64,000 nt of DNA from Streptococcus cristatus ATCC 51100 (lineage in GTDB: Bacteria > Bacillota > Bacilli > Lactobacillales > Streptococcaceae), in contig NZ_AFUE01000004.1 in NCBI RefSeq assembly GCF_000222765.1, positions 1 to 64,000 on the forward strand. Reading direction: 5' to 3'. A program made the position numbers and the translations under genes. The notes beneath the pieces are model-generated. The model was given only the letters and a program-made list of their open reading frames with translations. It had not been told where the DNA came from and searched no databases. Positions 53,237-64,000 of the stretch are shown here, piece after piece. Position 1 is the first letter of the stretch, and each line of letters opens with the position of its first letter.

Positions 53237-53648
53237 CTTCACTCTCCAAATAATTTGCCGCAAACTCAGCGCTAGGTGGAATGACTTGAATGACATCAAC
53301 CAAAACAGAACCCGACGCTTCCACAATGAAATGGCGCTGACCAAAATCTTCACTCTTAATGGGAAGAAGGAACTCCATTTCTTCTTGCTGACGCAATTTT
53401 TCATAAAGACAATCCACATTGTCAACTTCGATATTGATGATTAGACCACTCGCCTTAGACTGGTAGGCTTGTGGCACTGTCCCATGCTTGCTATCAATAA
53501 AAGCAAGCTCAAAACCACTCTCGATATTCTTTAAACTAATATACCAATCTGAACGGAAGGTTTCCTGAAATTGGAAATGCTCAATGAAAAATTGTGCCGC
53601 TTGATGGACATCTTCGCTCATTAAAACGGGGTATAAACTGGTAATCAC
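53229..53648 (-). CDS. VOC-family (glyoxalase/bleomycin-resistance-like) protein
   Basis: A 139-residue protein with the VOC fold: ITSLYPVLMSEDVHQAAQFFIEHF at the start and GLIINIEVDNVDCLYEKLR in the second half. VOC proteins include glyoxalases, drug-binding resistance proteins and dioxygenases; the type cannot be told. It starts with GTG behind AAAGGAGAAC. It is first in an operon with a TetR repressor and a DNA alkylation repair gene, which suggests defence against a genotoxic compound. Confidence 0.85.
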   Translation of the reverse strand: MITSLYPVLMSEDVHQAAQFFIEHFQFQETFRSDWYISLKNIESGFELAFIDSKHGTVPQAYQSKASGLIINIEVDNVDCLYEKLRQQEEMEFLLPIKSEDFGQRHFIVEASGSVLVDVIQVIPPSAEFAANYLESEDE

Positions 53649-53678
53649 TTGTTCTCCTTTTCTTAGATTTTATTTTAA

Positions 53679-53697
53679 CATACATACTGAATGTATG
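53679..53697 (-). promoter_or_regulatory. TetR-type operator CATACAT-N5-ATGTATG
   Basis: A perfect inverted repeat with 7-bp arms lies about 30 bp upstream of the VOC gene, where the promoter should be. It fits an AcrR/TetR site for the repressor coded in the operon. Confidence 0.85.
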
Positions 53698-53707
53698 CAA
53701 ATGAATA

Positions 53708-53742
53708 TTAAAAAACAGAAACCAAATTGGCTTCCGTCTATT
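53708..53742 (-). terminator. Terminator after the GNAT gene
   Basis: On the minus strand GAAGCC-AATTT-GGTTTC is followed by TGTTTTTT. Confidence 0.7.
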
Positions 53743-54157
53743 TGAGAATGGCTTCGTTTAATCGCTTGATAAAATGATATTTGGTAATGCCCTTTTGTGG
53801 GACATTTGTTAGACTGGCGTAGATTTCATAGCCTTGCTTGATGTAAAAATCCCTGGCCTGATAAGATTTAGTGGACAAGGTAATGCTGCTGACTCCCGCT
53901 TTCTCAGCCTTTTCTTCTAATTCTGCCAGCAGACTGGCTCCCAAGCCCTTTTTCTGATGTTCTCTATCCACCACTAAGGCCTTGATATGGATGTTTTCCA
54001 ACACCTGTTGGGCATGGAGCACGGCGATTAAGTTCCCTTCCTCTTCCCGTGTCAGATAATAATCCTTTGGCTCCAGTTTTTCAAGCATATCTGGACCAAA
54101 AGAAGCCTCATATTGCTCCTTGAAAACTTGCTTGATAAAGTCTTGAATTTCTGTCAT
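53738..54157 (-). CDS. GNAT-family N-acetyltransferase
   Basis: A 139-residue GNAT with the CoA-binding REHQKKGLGASLLAEL (about 75-90) and a C-terminal SYQARDFYIKQGYEIYA. The substrate is unknown. It starts behind AAAGGAGC and is a single-gene unit between strH and the VOC operon. Confidence 0.85.
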   Translation of the reverse strand: MTEIQDFIKQVFKEQYEASFGPDMLEKLEPKDYYLTREEEGNLIAVLHAQQVLENIHIKALVVDREHQKKGLGASLLAELEEKAEKAGVSSITLSTKSYQARDFYIKQGYEIYASLTNVPQKGITKYHFIKRLNEAILK

Positions 54158-54296
54158 TTCTTGCTCCTTTCAGAATCCTTATCGCATTTCCCTACACTGA
54201 TATAGAGAAATCCTGCTTGCTAAACCAAGGACAATCGGGCTCAGCTATTAACACGCCAAGCCCGAATGATAGATCATAGATAATCCGTCAGAAGGA

Positions 54297-57980
<3,684 letters not shown>

Positions 57981-58145
57981 TATTGTCTCCACAAGATTCT
58001 ATAGTTAAATGACAAATAGATTAAATCTAGAGCCATATTTTTATAAGGTGATTTATCACTAAAGCTGAGGTCAAAACAATCGAGCCATTTTGCTCTATTC
58101 ATCTCGTTTGAAAGCCTGAGGCAAGCTAGATAAGCCACCAAAATC

Positions 58146-58176
58146 AAAAAAGAGAAGACTAAATAGTCTTCTCCGA
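58146..58176 (-). terminator. endoD terminator
   Basis: On the minus strand GGAGAAGACTA pairs with TAGTCTTCTC around TT, followed by TTTTTT. It lies about 130 nt after the endoD stop and separates endoD from strH. Confidence 0.88.
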
Positions 58177-58304
58177 GTTTTTGATTAAATTGTCCTACTG
58201 CTGCTAAGAGGAAATTCTAGCTGCCTTTCAGAGAGAGCATTTCACTTAATCTAAGATTAACGATTTGTCAAGCTTACTTTTCTAAACTAGACAAAAGCGC
58301 TAAA

Positions 58305-61300
58305 TTATTGGTCCTCTTTTTTTCGTGTGAATAGAAGCCAGCTAGCAACGAGAGCTAAAAGTCCTGATACAGTAGCCAAAAGGCTAGTAGATGTACCTGT
58401 CTTCGGAAGTTGAGGTGCCTTAGGAGCCTCTGCCTGCTCTGGTGAAGCTGTTGCCAAGCCTGACTCCTTAGAATGTGCCAGTGGTTCTTGCGCTTTCTGA
58501 CTTGTTCCAGATTTTTCAGCTTCAGCACTTGGTTTTGTCTGACCTAGCTCTGCTTTTTCGACCTCAACACTTGGTTTTGTCTGACCTAACTCTGGTTTTT
58601 CGACTTCAATTGCTGGTTTATTTTCCCCTGCTGGCTGAGTAGTTTCTGGTCCCTGTGGTTGACTTGGTTTTGGAGTTTCTGCTGGATTGTCTTGTCCTGG
58701 CAAATCACTCTTTTCAGCCTTGTAAATCACAGCATAGTGAGCAAGGTGAGACGCTGTGAAGACAACTGTATCACCGACACGCTCAAAGTCAAGAGGCTGG
58801 CCTGGCTGATTGTCTACAAAGGAAAGAACTTGCTCGACTTCCTTGCCAGCTTCTACAGGGATTTTAACCAGACTAGTGTGTTGAGTAGCAACGTCGTGCC
58901 CGTCTTTATCCACTCCTGTCACATCATAAATCTTACCAAGTCTGCCACCCAAGGCTTCTTTTTCGGCAGCATTTGGCTCAACAACTGCTACTTTCAAGCC
59001 CTTGATTGGAGTTGATTCCTTGTTTGAGAATTGAACTTCCACACCCGTAGATTCATCTACAAATACAGCTGGCCTATCTTCCTGAAGCTGGGCAATGAGC
59101 TCTTGCAGAGAGGCTTTGGCAGTTTCAAGCGAGTCTGGTGTCACTTCAGCTGAAGCCAATAAGTCTTTATTCTTGTTTAACAGGCTGAGGAGGGCATCGC
59201 CTGACGGATGGTTTGGTTTTTGTTCGAGCAAGGTCTGCGCTTCTTTGCTCAAAGTATCCAATTCAGCCGTCTTGTCCGCAAAATTCTTGCGTCCATCCAG
59301 AGCCTTAAATGCCTGAGTCAGTTTTGCTAGACTCTCATCGACTTGGTCTTGTGTGCTTGTATCGTGATCTTTTAGAATTTGCTCAGCAGATGCAATTTCC
59401 TTGAGCAAGGCTTCTTTGACTTCTGGAGTCGCAAAGCTGAAGTCGACCTTGTTTTGAACAGCCGCTGTTTCTGCTAACTTTTGTTTCAGATACTCATCGT
59501 TCAAGGCTGGTTTTGGTGATACAAAGACATCGTACGTTGTCGTCACACCACGATAGTTGACCGAAATAGTTTGACGGCCTTCTTTGTGACTATCATAGCC
59601 TGTGACTTGCACATCTGCTTCATCAAAAGTATGCTCTTCGGTCGTTTCATCATCAAAGACCAGACGGAAACGTCCTCCTGTAGTCTCAAGGCTTTCTCCC
59701 ACGATATATTCTGTTTTAGGTTTTTCGATCACTTCTAGGCCTACAGGAGTCTTTTCGCCTGCTTCGCTATGACTAACGACAAAGACTGTCAGCACTTGAT
59801 CCAGTTTTTGTCCCAGATAGGACAGTGGCAAATGCTGCTCTCCTAGCTTAGATGGATCATAGCCCGTCACTTCCACCCCACTGTTTGAAAGTTGAACCAA
59901 TTGATCTGGTTGGCCATCCTTAAAGCTGACACGAATTGTACCACCTTTCAGAGACAGAGCATCTCCTTGACGATAGACTTTTCTTTCTGGTGCTGTTTCA
60001 AGCTCAACCTTCGAAATTTCCTTATCTCCTTTAGGTACTTCAATAGCCAATACATTACTAATATCCTTACCAGCTACTTGTGAGCGGTAATATAGGAGGC
60101 TAGGGAGTTTAGCAAAAGCAAGTGGTTTGAAGATGAGATTACCGTCTTTGTCCGCGGTCATAGTTGCAATCGGTTTTGTCGCATCGCTGCTGTCATAGAG
60201 GGATACCGTCGTCTTAGCCGGCACATCTTTGAAGCCTACTTGGACATGTCCATTTCCAAGAACACGCGTAGCAGCATCTTTCATCGGTACGTTAACTGTT
60301 TCCGTATCCAAGCTTTCATACATCTTCCAGTTGTAGATCCGGATTGCCCGCCACGGAGTTCCATTGTCGGCTGTAATGACATCCAAACGCCAGTCTTGTG
60401 CTCGAATTGGCTTATCAAAAACGATATCTGACACATGGTCTTTATTGCCACGAACGGCCTTGGCTAGTTTCCACTCGCCTGCCTCATCCTTATAATACAG
60501 GTCAAAGTCGCGTGTATTCATCTTGCCGTCGTCAACAGACTCTCCGCCTGCTCCAGCATGCTCCATAACCCAGCGAGTCACTGTCCGAGGCTGAGTCAAA
60601 CGAATATCTACCGTACCACTAAGTTGGGCAGAAGACCACTTGTCTGACAGACTGGTAATGGTACCATTCAGCATTCCTTCGACACCTTCGCTACCATCCG
60701 CATCAGGGAAGGTTGTACCAATTACTTTTGCACCCAACACCACATTTTCTGCCAAAGGTTTTGGCAAGCTTGTATCAGAAACTTGCATACCCCAGTCAAA
60801 GTCAACTGTCCCAGCCTCTGAACGCAAACCATTCTTTCCTACTGCAACGACTTTCAACTCTTGTTTGCTGCCCTTGGCACTAGCTGAACGACTCACCTTA
60901 GCCAAATAAGCTGACGTACTAGATGTTCCTGTCACTAGGCGCCATTGGTCGCCGTCTTTTTCGTAGATTTCGTAGTAATCCGCATCTGCACTGCCTTTAA
61001 ACTGCAGCAAGGCCTCTGCTTCCTGCGCATTTTGAAGACGCTTAGCCTTGACCACCACATCTTTTGGTGCAGCTGGCTTCTCTTGATTAGAATAGATGGA
61101 CAATTGACCTAGGTTAAACTTATAGTCCTTGACATCCTGGTCATGGTCGAAGTACATTTTCACGCCGTAAATGGTTTTACCAGCTAGAGAAGATAAGTCA
61201 AAGGTCTCTGTCTTCCAGTCCTTGCTCGGACTGAGTTCTTTCCACTCGTACTCAGAATAGTCTGGCTTCGTCGCAAGAGCTACCCAAGTGCTTGTTCCTT

Positions 61301-63065
61301 GACCACCCTTATGAGTCAGGGTCAGCTTGGTCTTGTCACTAACTGGAATCTTGGTCGAGTAGAGCATGACATTCTGGTTGCTGTTTGCAGCCAAGTCACC
61401 CTCAAAAGCCAGTGAATTTCCACCGTTATAGGCTTCATCAAAATCATAGCGTCCCTTCAGAGGTGCACTACCTTCTGAGTGCTGAATCCACCAACGCCAG
61501 GTCGGCAAGAAACCAGATACCGAACGATAGTTCCATTCTCCATCTTTAGAAACTTTTCCATCTACAAACCAGCGTTTTCCGTGTCCTGTATTAAAGGAAG
61601 TATTAAAATCGGGCTTGGTGATCGCTGTCTTATCAACCACCAAGTTGGACATTCCATACCAAGATTGGTCTGCTGGTTTACCCTTGCTAGGATCGCCTTG
61701 GAAGCCTGTCCAGAAATAGTTTTCATGAGTATGGTAGCCCTCACCTGTCTTACCTAAACCAGTGATCGTATCAGGCGCATATAGACCTAGAGACAGACGA
61801 AGTTTGCCATTTTCATCCAAAATCGCATCCCAGTCCACATTTGTCTTGTAAGAACCACCCTTTTGCAGCTCTATCCCCGCCAAAACATCGTAAGGATCCC
61901 GTTTGATCCATTTTGCCGTACTGATGGAATAGTCTGTCTCTGCCTTGCCCCAGTTAAAGTTGGCAAAGAAGGTGTCCACAGGATTTTCTCCATCTTTAGG
62001 CTGCATAAATTGATAATTATATTCGCCAAGGGCATTTTCATGGTAACGACCATATTCATAGGTCATGGCATCATACCAAGAATATTTAACGGGGTAATTC
62101 AAAGAACGTGCGTACTCTTTGGTATAGAGCAAGAAGTCACGCATTTTGGGTCCGAGTGGCTCTACTTGGCTACCTGTCGTTTCCTGGTTGATAAAATAGC
62201 CATCATAGCCATAATATTTAGCCAATTCGACTAATTTACGGGCAATTGGGAAAGTCTTCGAGCCTTCAGAATCTTCTTTTAAGGCTTCTGCGAAACGTTC
62301 TTGATCCTTAGCGCTAGAAGACCAATTGAAGAAGAGGGTTCCGTAGATTGGTACACCATTTCTATGGGCCGCATCAATAACATCTGGCGTCGGAACTAAA
62401 CCATCCCAGTACACCATGGAATGTAGATATTGCCAGTAATCGAAAGCATAGGCCTTTAATTCCTCGCCCCCAATGGAAGCATGATCCTTGGCTTTAGAGT
62501 TCATATTGGACAGAGCCTGTACTTTCGCCTCTGGATTGGCTTGCTGGTTGATTTGGTGCCCCTGATAACGCTCAGCCAGAGGCACGCTAGCCCGGTTGAT
62601 TTCGTCATCTTCACGAGCTCCCGGCTTCCAGTCAAGCAGTTCTTGCCAAGTATCAAACTTGATTTCTTTCGGTTTGAGCTTTTTATCTTCTTGGCTTGGT
62701 AAGTCCTCTACGACTTTTGTCTCTTTGCTGGCAGGCGCTTCTTCCTTGACTTCTTTTTCCTTGCCAGCCGTTACTTCCTTGCTCTCAGCTACTGGAGCCT
62801 CAGAAGCAAGAGCTTGCTTTTCAGCTTCTGTCGCCAGACCTTGGACAGCCTCGACAGGTGCTTCACTGACTTTCGTCTCTTCAGTTGCCACTTCTGTCTG
62901 AGCTTCCTCCTTGGCAAGGACGCTACTAGTAGCTTGTGAGGCTGCTGGGCTAGTTTCTTCTGCTAAAGCATGACCAGCTCCAAACAGCGCTATTCCGACC
63001 AAAACAGAGCAAACGCCTAAACTCAACTTACGGATACTAAATCTTTGTTTCTTATCAAATTGCAT
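58305..63065 (-). CDS. endoD: Cell-wall endo-beta-N-acetylglucosaminidase, GH85 (EndoD-like)
   Basis: A 1586-residue surface enzyme that cuts the chitobiose core of host N-glycans. Domains in order: YSIRK signal (FSIRKLSLGVCSVLVG), Glu/Ala-rich stretch, GH85 catalytic domain (~165-620; catalytic Asn-x-Glu in YFINQETTG near 291-293), carbohydrate-binding and F5/8-type modules (~620-960), two Big_3-like Ig domains (~1040-1200), a FIVAR-like helical module (~1205-1290), three ~15-residue GQTKPS-type repeats and an LPKTG anchor. I start at the ATG at 63065; the frame opens upstream at a TTG. Confidence 0.93.
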   Translation of the reverse strand: MQFDKKQRFSIRKLSLGVCSVLVGIALFGAGHALAEETSPAASQATSSVLAKEEAQTEVATEETKVSEAPVEAVQGLATEAEKQALASEAPVAESKEVTAGKEKEVKEEAPASKETKVVEDLPSQEDKKLKPKEIKFDTWQELLDWKPGAREDDEINRASVPLAERYQGHQINQQANPEAKVQALSNMNSKAKDHASIGGEELKAYAFDYWQYLHSMVYWDGLVPTPDVIDAAHRNGVPIYGTLFFNWSSSAKDQERFAEALKEDSEGSKTFPIARKLVELAKYYGYDGYFINQETTGSQVEPLGPKMRDFLLYTKEYARSLNYPVKYSWYDAMTYEYGRYHENALGEYNYQFMQPKDGENPVDTFFANFNWGKAETDYSISTAKWIKRDPYDVLAGIELQKGGSYKTNVDWDAILDENGKLRLSLGLYAPDTITGLGKTGEGYHTHENYFWTGFQGDPSKGKPADQSWYGMSNLVVDKTAITKPDFNTSFNTGHGKRWFVDGKVSKDGEWNYRSVSGFLPTWRWWIQHSEGSAPLKGRYDFDEAYNGGNSLAFEGDLAANSNQNVMLYSTKIPVSDKTKLTLTHKGGQGTSTWVALATKPDYSEYEWKELSPSKDWKTETFDLSSLAGKTIYGVKMYFDHDQDVKDYKFNLGQLSIYSNQEKPAAPKDVVVKAKRLQNAQEAEALLQFKGSADADYYEIYEKDGDQWRLVTGTSSTSAYLAKVSRSASAKGSKQELKVVAVGKNGLRSEAGTVDFDWGMQVSDTSLPKPLAENVVLGAKVIGTTFPDADGSEGVEGMLNGTITSLSDKWSSAQLSGTVDIRLTQPRTVTRWVMEHAGAGGESVDDGKMNTRDFDLYYKDEAGEWKLAKAVRGNKDHVSDIVFDKPIRAQDWRLDVITADNGTPWRAIRIYNWKMYESLDTETVNVPMKDAATRVLGNGHVQVGFKDVPAKTTVSLYDSSDATKPIATMTADKDGNLIFKPLAFAKLPSLLYYRSQVAGKDISNVLAIEVPKGDKEISKVELETAPERKVYRQGDALSLKGGTIRVSFKDGQPDQLVQLSNSGVEVTGYDPSKLGEQHLPLSYLGQKLDQVLTVFVVSHSEAGEKTPVGLEVIEKPKTEYIVGESLETTGGRFRLVFDDETTEEHTFDEADVQVTGYDSHKEGRQTISVNYRGVTTTYDVFVSPKPALNDEYLKQKLAETAAVQNKVDFSFATPEVKEALLKEIASAEQILKDHDTSTQDQVDESLAKLTQAFKALDGRKNFADKTAELDTLSKEAQTLLEQKPNHPSGDALLSLLNKNKDLLASAEVTPDSLETAKASLQELIAQLQEDRPAVFVDESTGVEVQFSNKESTPIKGLKVAVVEPNAAEKEALGGRLGKIYDVTGVDKDGHDVATQHTSLVKIPVEAGKEVEQVLSFVDNQPGQPLDFERVGDTVVFTASHLAHYAVIYKAEKSDLPGQDNPAETPKPSQPQGPETTQPAGENKPAIEVEKPELGQTKPSVEVEKAELGQTKPSAEAEKSGTSQKAQEPLAHSKESGLATASPEQAEAPKAPQLPKTGTSTSLLATVSGLLALVASWLLFTRKKEDQ

Positions 63066-63139
63066 TTTTACCTTAACTCCTTCTCTTCTTTTCTTTTTTC
63101 GTGCACTTGCTGCCTCTTCCCTGGTCGCTCCTTTCAAAA

Positions 63140-63218
63140 GGTAATCGCTTACATTTTTGCATAAAAAAAGAAAGATTCACTTAAAATCATTCTACCTTGC
63201 GCGAGCTTGCCTTGTCAA
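63140..63218 (-). promoter_or_regulatory. endoD promoter and cre site
   Basis: On the minus strand TTGACA (63213-63218) and TAGAAT (63189-63194) are 18 bp apart. A cre site, TGTAAGCGATTACC on the minus strand (63140-63153), lies in the leader. Its core TGTAAGCGATT is identical to that of strH. Confidence 0.85.
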
Positions 63219-63268
63219 TTCATTCTATCTTGTCCTATAAATAGAGATTAAATCTCTAAAAATAGTAC

Positions 63269-63296
63269 AAAAAAAGAGAGATAGTCTCTCTTTTCC
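63269..63296 (-). terminator. dnaJ terminator
   Basis: On the minus strand AGAGAGA-CTA-TCTCTCT is followed by TTTTTT, directly after the dnaJ stop. A second stem AGAGATTT/AAATCTCT lies just beyond. Confidence 0.88.
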
Positions 63297-63300
63297 TTCT

Positions 63301-64000
63301 TTATTCCCCTTCAAAGACATCTTTCATCTTATCAAAGAAGCCTTTCTTCTTAGGGCTCACTTTGATGTCTCCAGCCGCCGCAAAATCCTTAAGAGCCGCC
63401 TTTTGACGGTCATTGAGGCCTGTCGGCGTTACGACATTGACAGTGACATATTGGTCACCTACACTTCCATCGCGCAGATTTGGTGCTCCCTTACCACGCA
63501 GACGGAAACGCTTGCCCGTCTGGGTTCCTTCTGGGATTGTCAATTCAACATTTCCATGGACAGTTGGGATTTCCACACTGTCGCCCAGAGCTGCTTGCAC
63601 AAAGTTGAGGTTGAGCTTGTAGTAAATGGTAGAACCATCACGTTCAAATTTATCGCTTGGCTCAACGTTCACCACTACATACAAGTCTCCATAAGGACCG
63701 CCATTAAAGCCTGCCTCACCTTGACCCGCCAAGCGAACTCGTTGACCTGTTTCCACACCAGCAGGGATTTTTACATGAACGCTATGCGCTTGCTTTTCAT
63801 GTCCCGTTCCATGGCAGGTTTCACATGGACTTTTGATTTCTTGTCCGCGACCATGACAGACGTCACAGGTTACTTGACGACGCATCATACCTAGTGGTGT
63901 CTGAGTATCGACGTTAATAACACCAGAGCCGTGACAGCGACCACAAGTTACTGGGCTAGTTCCTGGCTTAGCACCGGAACCATGACAAGTCCGACAGCTA
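63301..64000 (-). CDS. dnaJ: Chaperone DnaJ (C-terminal part; 5' end outside the window)
   Basis: The last 233 codons of DnaJ (Hsp40), the DnaK co-chaperone. The zinc-finger region is visible at the right edge as CXXCXGXG repeats ([32 protein letters not shown]), followed by the substrate-binding domain ([23 protein letters not shown]). The J domain and Gly/Phe stretch are off the window. Read leftwards with its own terminator. dnaK would be expected farther right. Confidence 0.96.
   Translation of the reverse strand, partial: SCRTCHGSGAKPGTSPVTCGRCHGSGVINVDTQTPLGMMRRQVTCDVCHGRGQEIKSPCETCHGTGHEKQAHSVHVKIPAGVETGQRVRLAGQGEAGFNGGPYGDLYVVVNVEPSDKFERDGSTIYYKLNLNFVQAALGDSVEIPTVHGNVELTIPEGTQTGKRFRLRGKGAPNLRDGSVGDQYVTVNVVTPTGLNDRQKAALKDFAAAGDIKVSPKKKGFFDKMKDVFEGE

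Noticed and set aside
53237-53425. A 63-residue N-terminal extension of the TetR protein
   Set aside because: It is an out-of-frame reading of the VOC gene; the TetR domain begins at the ATG at 53236.
58500-58630. Short tandem repeats read as a CRISPR array
   Set aside because: They encode repeated GQTKPS-type peptide units in the EndoD wall-spanning tail; there are no spacers of constant length and no cas genes.
63066-63137. An earlier start for EndoD at the TTG at 63137
   Set aside because: The added residues are basic and charged before a YSIRK signal, and the ATG at 63065 gives a normal signal peptide.

Overview
The window is chromosomal DNA from a Streptococcus of the mitis/sanguinis type. 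The evidence is the 5' end of a streptococcal 16S rRNA gene, a ComX-type competence sigma factor next to it with a ComE-like promoter, and streptococcal versions of GlmS, ClpL, DUF4649, RpoY, StrH and EndoD. The species cannot be fixed from the sequence alone. No prophage, insertion sequence, CRISPR array or tRNA gene was seen. | Layout: 1-5 kb holds the 16S 5' end and its promoter, comX, rpoE, an aromatic acid exporter-like protein and a KimA-like potassium permease. 5-12 kb is a leftward block: pnp, cysE, a nucleoside phosphorylase, a DHFR-like reductase, cysS, mini-RNase III and a DUF6892-like gene. 12-20 kb has pepF and a decayed partial second copy of its 3' end, an HxlR/NTF2-like divergent pair, an aquaporin, thioredoxin, Hsp33, DusB and a low-complexity lipoprotein. 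20-24.5 kb is an NAD salvage cluster (NadR, PnuC, NrtR-like Nudix) followed by an ECF S component with a DUF4430 lipoprotein. 25-32 kb is proteostasis: ctsR-clpC behind a CtsR box, and clpL. 32-38 kb is a polar amino acid ABC importer led by a URO-D-fold protein with a zinc-thiol methyltransferase signature, then an LLM flavin oxidoreductase behind a perfect operator palindrome. 38-41 kb has glmS, yjdF with a likely yjdF riboswitch, and rpsO. 41-50 kb has redox enzymes, a Nudix hydrolase, a TipA-like MerR regulator, AzlCD and the TsaB-RimI-TsaD operon. 50-54 kb has RpoY-RNase J1 and a VOC-TetR-AlkC/AlkD operon. 54-63 kb has two giant LPXTG glycosidases, StrH (two GH20 domains) and EndoD (GH85), each with its own promoter and a matching cre site. 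The window ends inside dnaJ. | How the genes work together: StrH and EndoD would strip host N-glycans, and GlmS with NagR-like boxes sits on the amino-sugar side of the same metabolism. ctsR-clpC, clpL, dnaJ, hslO and trxA are stress functions. The points most worth a second look are a one-base deletion that breaks rpsO (matched by an apparent one-base shortening in 16S, which suggests homopolymer sequencing error), the URO-D-like/ABC operon, the VOC-TetR-AlkC operon, the yjdF riboswitch, a ~180-bp repeat placed identically behind two Nudix genes, and a long hairpin in the pnp leader.
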